Source: Seriola aureovittata (lineage: Eukaryota; Chordata; Actinopteri; Carangiformes; Carangidae). Taken from it: DNA of 64,000 bases. The stretch covers positions 14,641,001 to 14,705,000 of the forward strand of contig NC_079382.1 of assembly GCF_021018895.1 (NCBI RefSeq). Direction: 5' to 3'. The position numbers and the translations under genes were made by a program. Positions 62,571 to 64,000 of this stretch are shown in pieces. The notes below the pieces were generated by a model. The model was given only the letters and a program-made list of their open reading frames with translations. It was not told the origin of the DNA and did no database searches. Within the stretch, counting starts at the first letter, position 1. Each line of letters opens with the position of its first letter.

Positions 62571-63378
62571 TTGTTTATCTGGATGTGCACATGCTCAGAG
62601 GTTTGTTTTTATGTTAGGGGCAAACACACAAGTGCTGTCCTATAACTTTATGCAAAGCAGCAGCAGTGCAAGGTCAGTCCACCAGCATAAACTGCGTCCC
62701 ACGATACACTCGCCCCCCCCCCCTACATTAGTCTTAACACAAGGGCTCTGTGACGAGTGAAACGCAACAGCAGCCATCACAACACACAACAGCTTCTATT
62801 TCAAATATTAATGTCATGTTGTGTTTTGTTGATTTACGACATTATGCTCAGTTAACTGGGAAGTTCGAGGCTGACGCTGGTGCAAGCAAGCAGAAAGTTA
62901 GATGTGCGACGGATGACTGATGTGACAAACGTTGCTGAGCCATATAGAGGCGCTGCTGGTACAGGGCAGCATGTCAACACACACTTGAAATGCATTCAAC
63001 ACAGAGAAGCAAACACACTCACACTGACAATGACGCCAGGTGTGGGTGATCAACTATAGGCCCGTTTTAAGAAAGACATACGACTCCTGTGTGTGTGTGT
63101 TTTTTTTGGGGTTTTTTTATGTGCGATTCTCTCTGTATCTGACCTCTGCATCTATGTTTCCTACTGTGTGTGTGTGAGAGTGAGAATAAGTGTGTGTGCT
63201 TGTCCAGGAAACTCCTCCCTTCCCTCAGCCGCTGCTTCTCTTGACTGTGGGCTTTCTCTTTTGAGTCATAGGCTTCCCTTGTTGGGTGTGTGGTTGAGAG
63301 AAAGGTTGTTGCACGGGCTTGGAGGTGGTTGGGGGTAAAGGTTAGAGGTAACAGGGGTTATTCATGCCCATTTCCCTC

Positions 63379-63414
<36 letters not shown>

Positions 63415-64000
63415 AGAGGACTGTGCTATGCTCGCCTGTCTGTGTTAAAGCCGCTAATGAGAGCCAGAGGAGGTCAGATCCTTGAGGAATGCTCTTTTAA
63501 AAACTACATACAAATGCTGTGTGTGCGGTTGCGTGCATGTATAAGCAGGGGAAAGCCGGTGAACAAAGAATAAATGTGTGTGTCTCCATCCTCTTGTCTC
63601 TAGAAGTCTCTATCTGTCTGTGAACCACCCCAGCCCCGCCCGTTCCTTCTGGGGGCCCCCCGCTCCAAACTAATCACCCAGCCAGGAATCAAAGCAGCAG
63701 CTAATGGGGGCCTGTCTGTCAGTAGACGGCCTCGTCGGTGGAGGAAAGTTTTCTGCGTGGCACACCGGCTCCAACGAGCCCTCAGGGAAGCAAGAGAGAG
63801 AGGGAGAACAAATTAAAGCACATCACGGGGGGACCAGGAGGCCTTTGTGCTGCAGCATCTGCTGAAGCAAATATAGATATACACACAGATCCACACAGGG
63901 ACACACACCTTTCTGCACAAAGATTGACCTTGGTTATCGCACTTTGACCAGTAGCCGTCGTGGGAAAGAGATTTAGACAAAATATCTTCAAATGTTGCAC

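Larger units (their letters stand above)
58056..64000 (+). other. eva1c: eva1c intron 4 (start), next exon not found
   Basis: Exon 4 leaves lectin domain 2 half finished in phase 1. I looked for the missing half (a Cys-rich block ending KYL-V-Y-C) in the remaining 5.9 kb and did not find it, so the next exon is probably beyond the window. The region holds CA/GT microsatellites at 59339-59403, 62479-62562 and 63383-63412. Confidence 0.6.

Noticed and set aside
1..64000. CRISPR arrays, operons, tRNA or rRNA genes, endogenous viral genes
   Set aside because: No spaced direct repeats, no cloverleaf-like sequence and no retroviral or other viral protein signatures were seen; the repeats are microsatellites and inverted-repeat elements.

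Overview
This window looks like nuclear genomic DNA from a bony fish, probably a percomorph teleost. It is full of long (CA/GT)n, (GA/CT)n and (AT)n microsatellites, holds several short inverted-repeat elements of a kind common in teleost genomes, has GT-AG split genes, and encodes two recognisable vertebrate proteins. Nothing prokaryotic or viral was seen: no operons, CRISPR arrays, or rRNA or tRNA genes.

There are two supported genes, arranged head to head. mrpl19 (mitochondrial large-subunit ribosomal protein bL19m) lies on the minus strand. Six coding exons between 33198 and 30785 splice in frame into a complete 283-residue protein. eva1c (protein eva-1 homolog C, a membrane protein with SUEL/galactose-binding-lectin domains) lies on the plus strand. 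Its first four coding exons are at 34294-34477, 53863-54086, 55634-55757 and 57903-58055. They give residues 1-228: the N-terminal hydrophobic segment, the complete first lectin domain and the first half of the second. The rest of the gene is expected beyond base 64000. The start codons are 1.1 kb apart, so the region between them is a candidate bidirectional promoter.

Layout: 1-30450 has no gene I can support. It holds microsatellites, purine-rich tracts, G-quadruplex-capable G runs, some MITE-like elements, and one unexplained 483-base CpG-rich open frame (9947-10429). Then come the mrpl19 3' end and gene (about 30450-33300), the shared promoter (33199-34293), and eva1c with a 19.4-kb first intron that carries most of the other repeats. 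From 58056 to 64000 I found no further eva1c exon.

The two proteins have unrelated jobs (mitochondrial translation; cell-surface lectin/Slit co-receptor family). Their adjacency is mainly of evolutionary interest. In human, MRPL19 is linked to the paralogue EVA1A on 2p12, while EVA1C is on 21q22. No previously undescribed biological system is evident. The less ordinary observations are the linkage, the open frame near 10 kb, and the paired non-autonomous transposon families.
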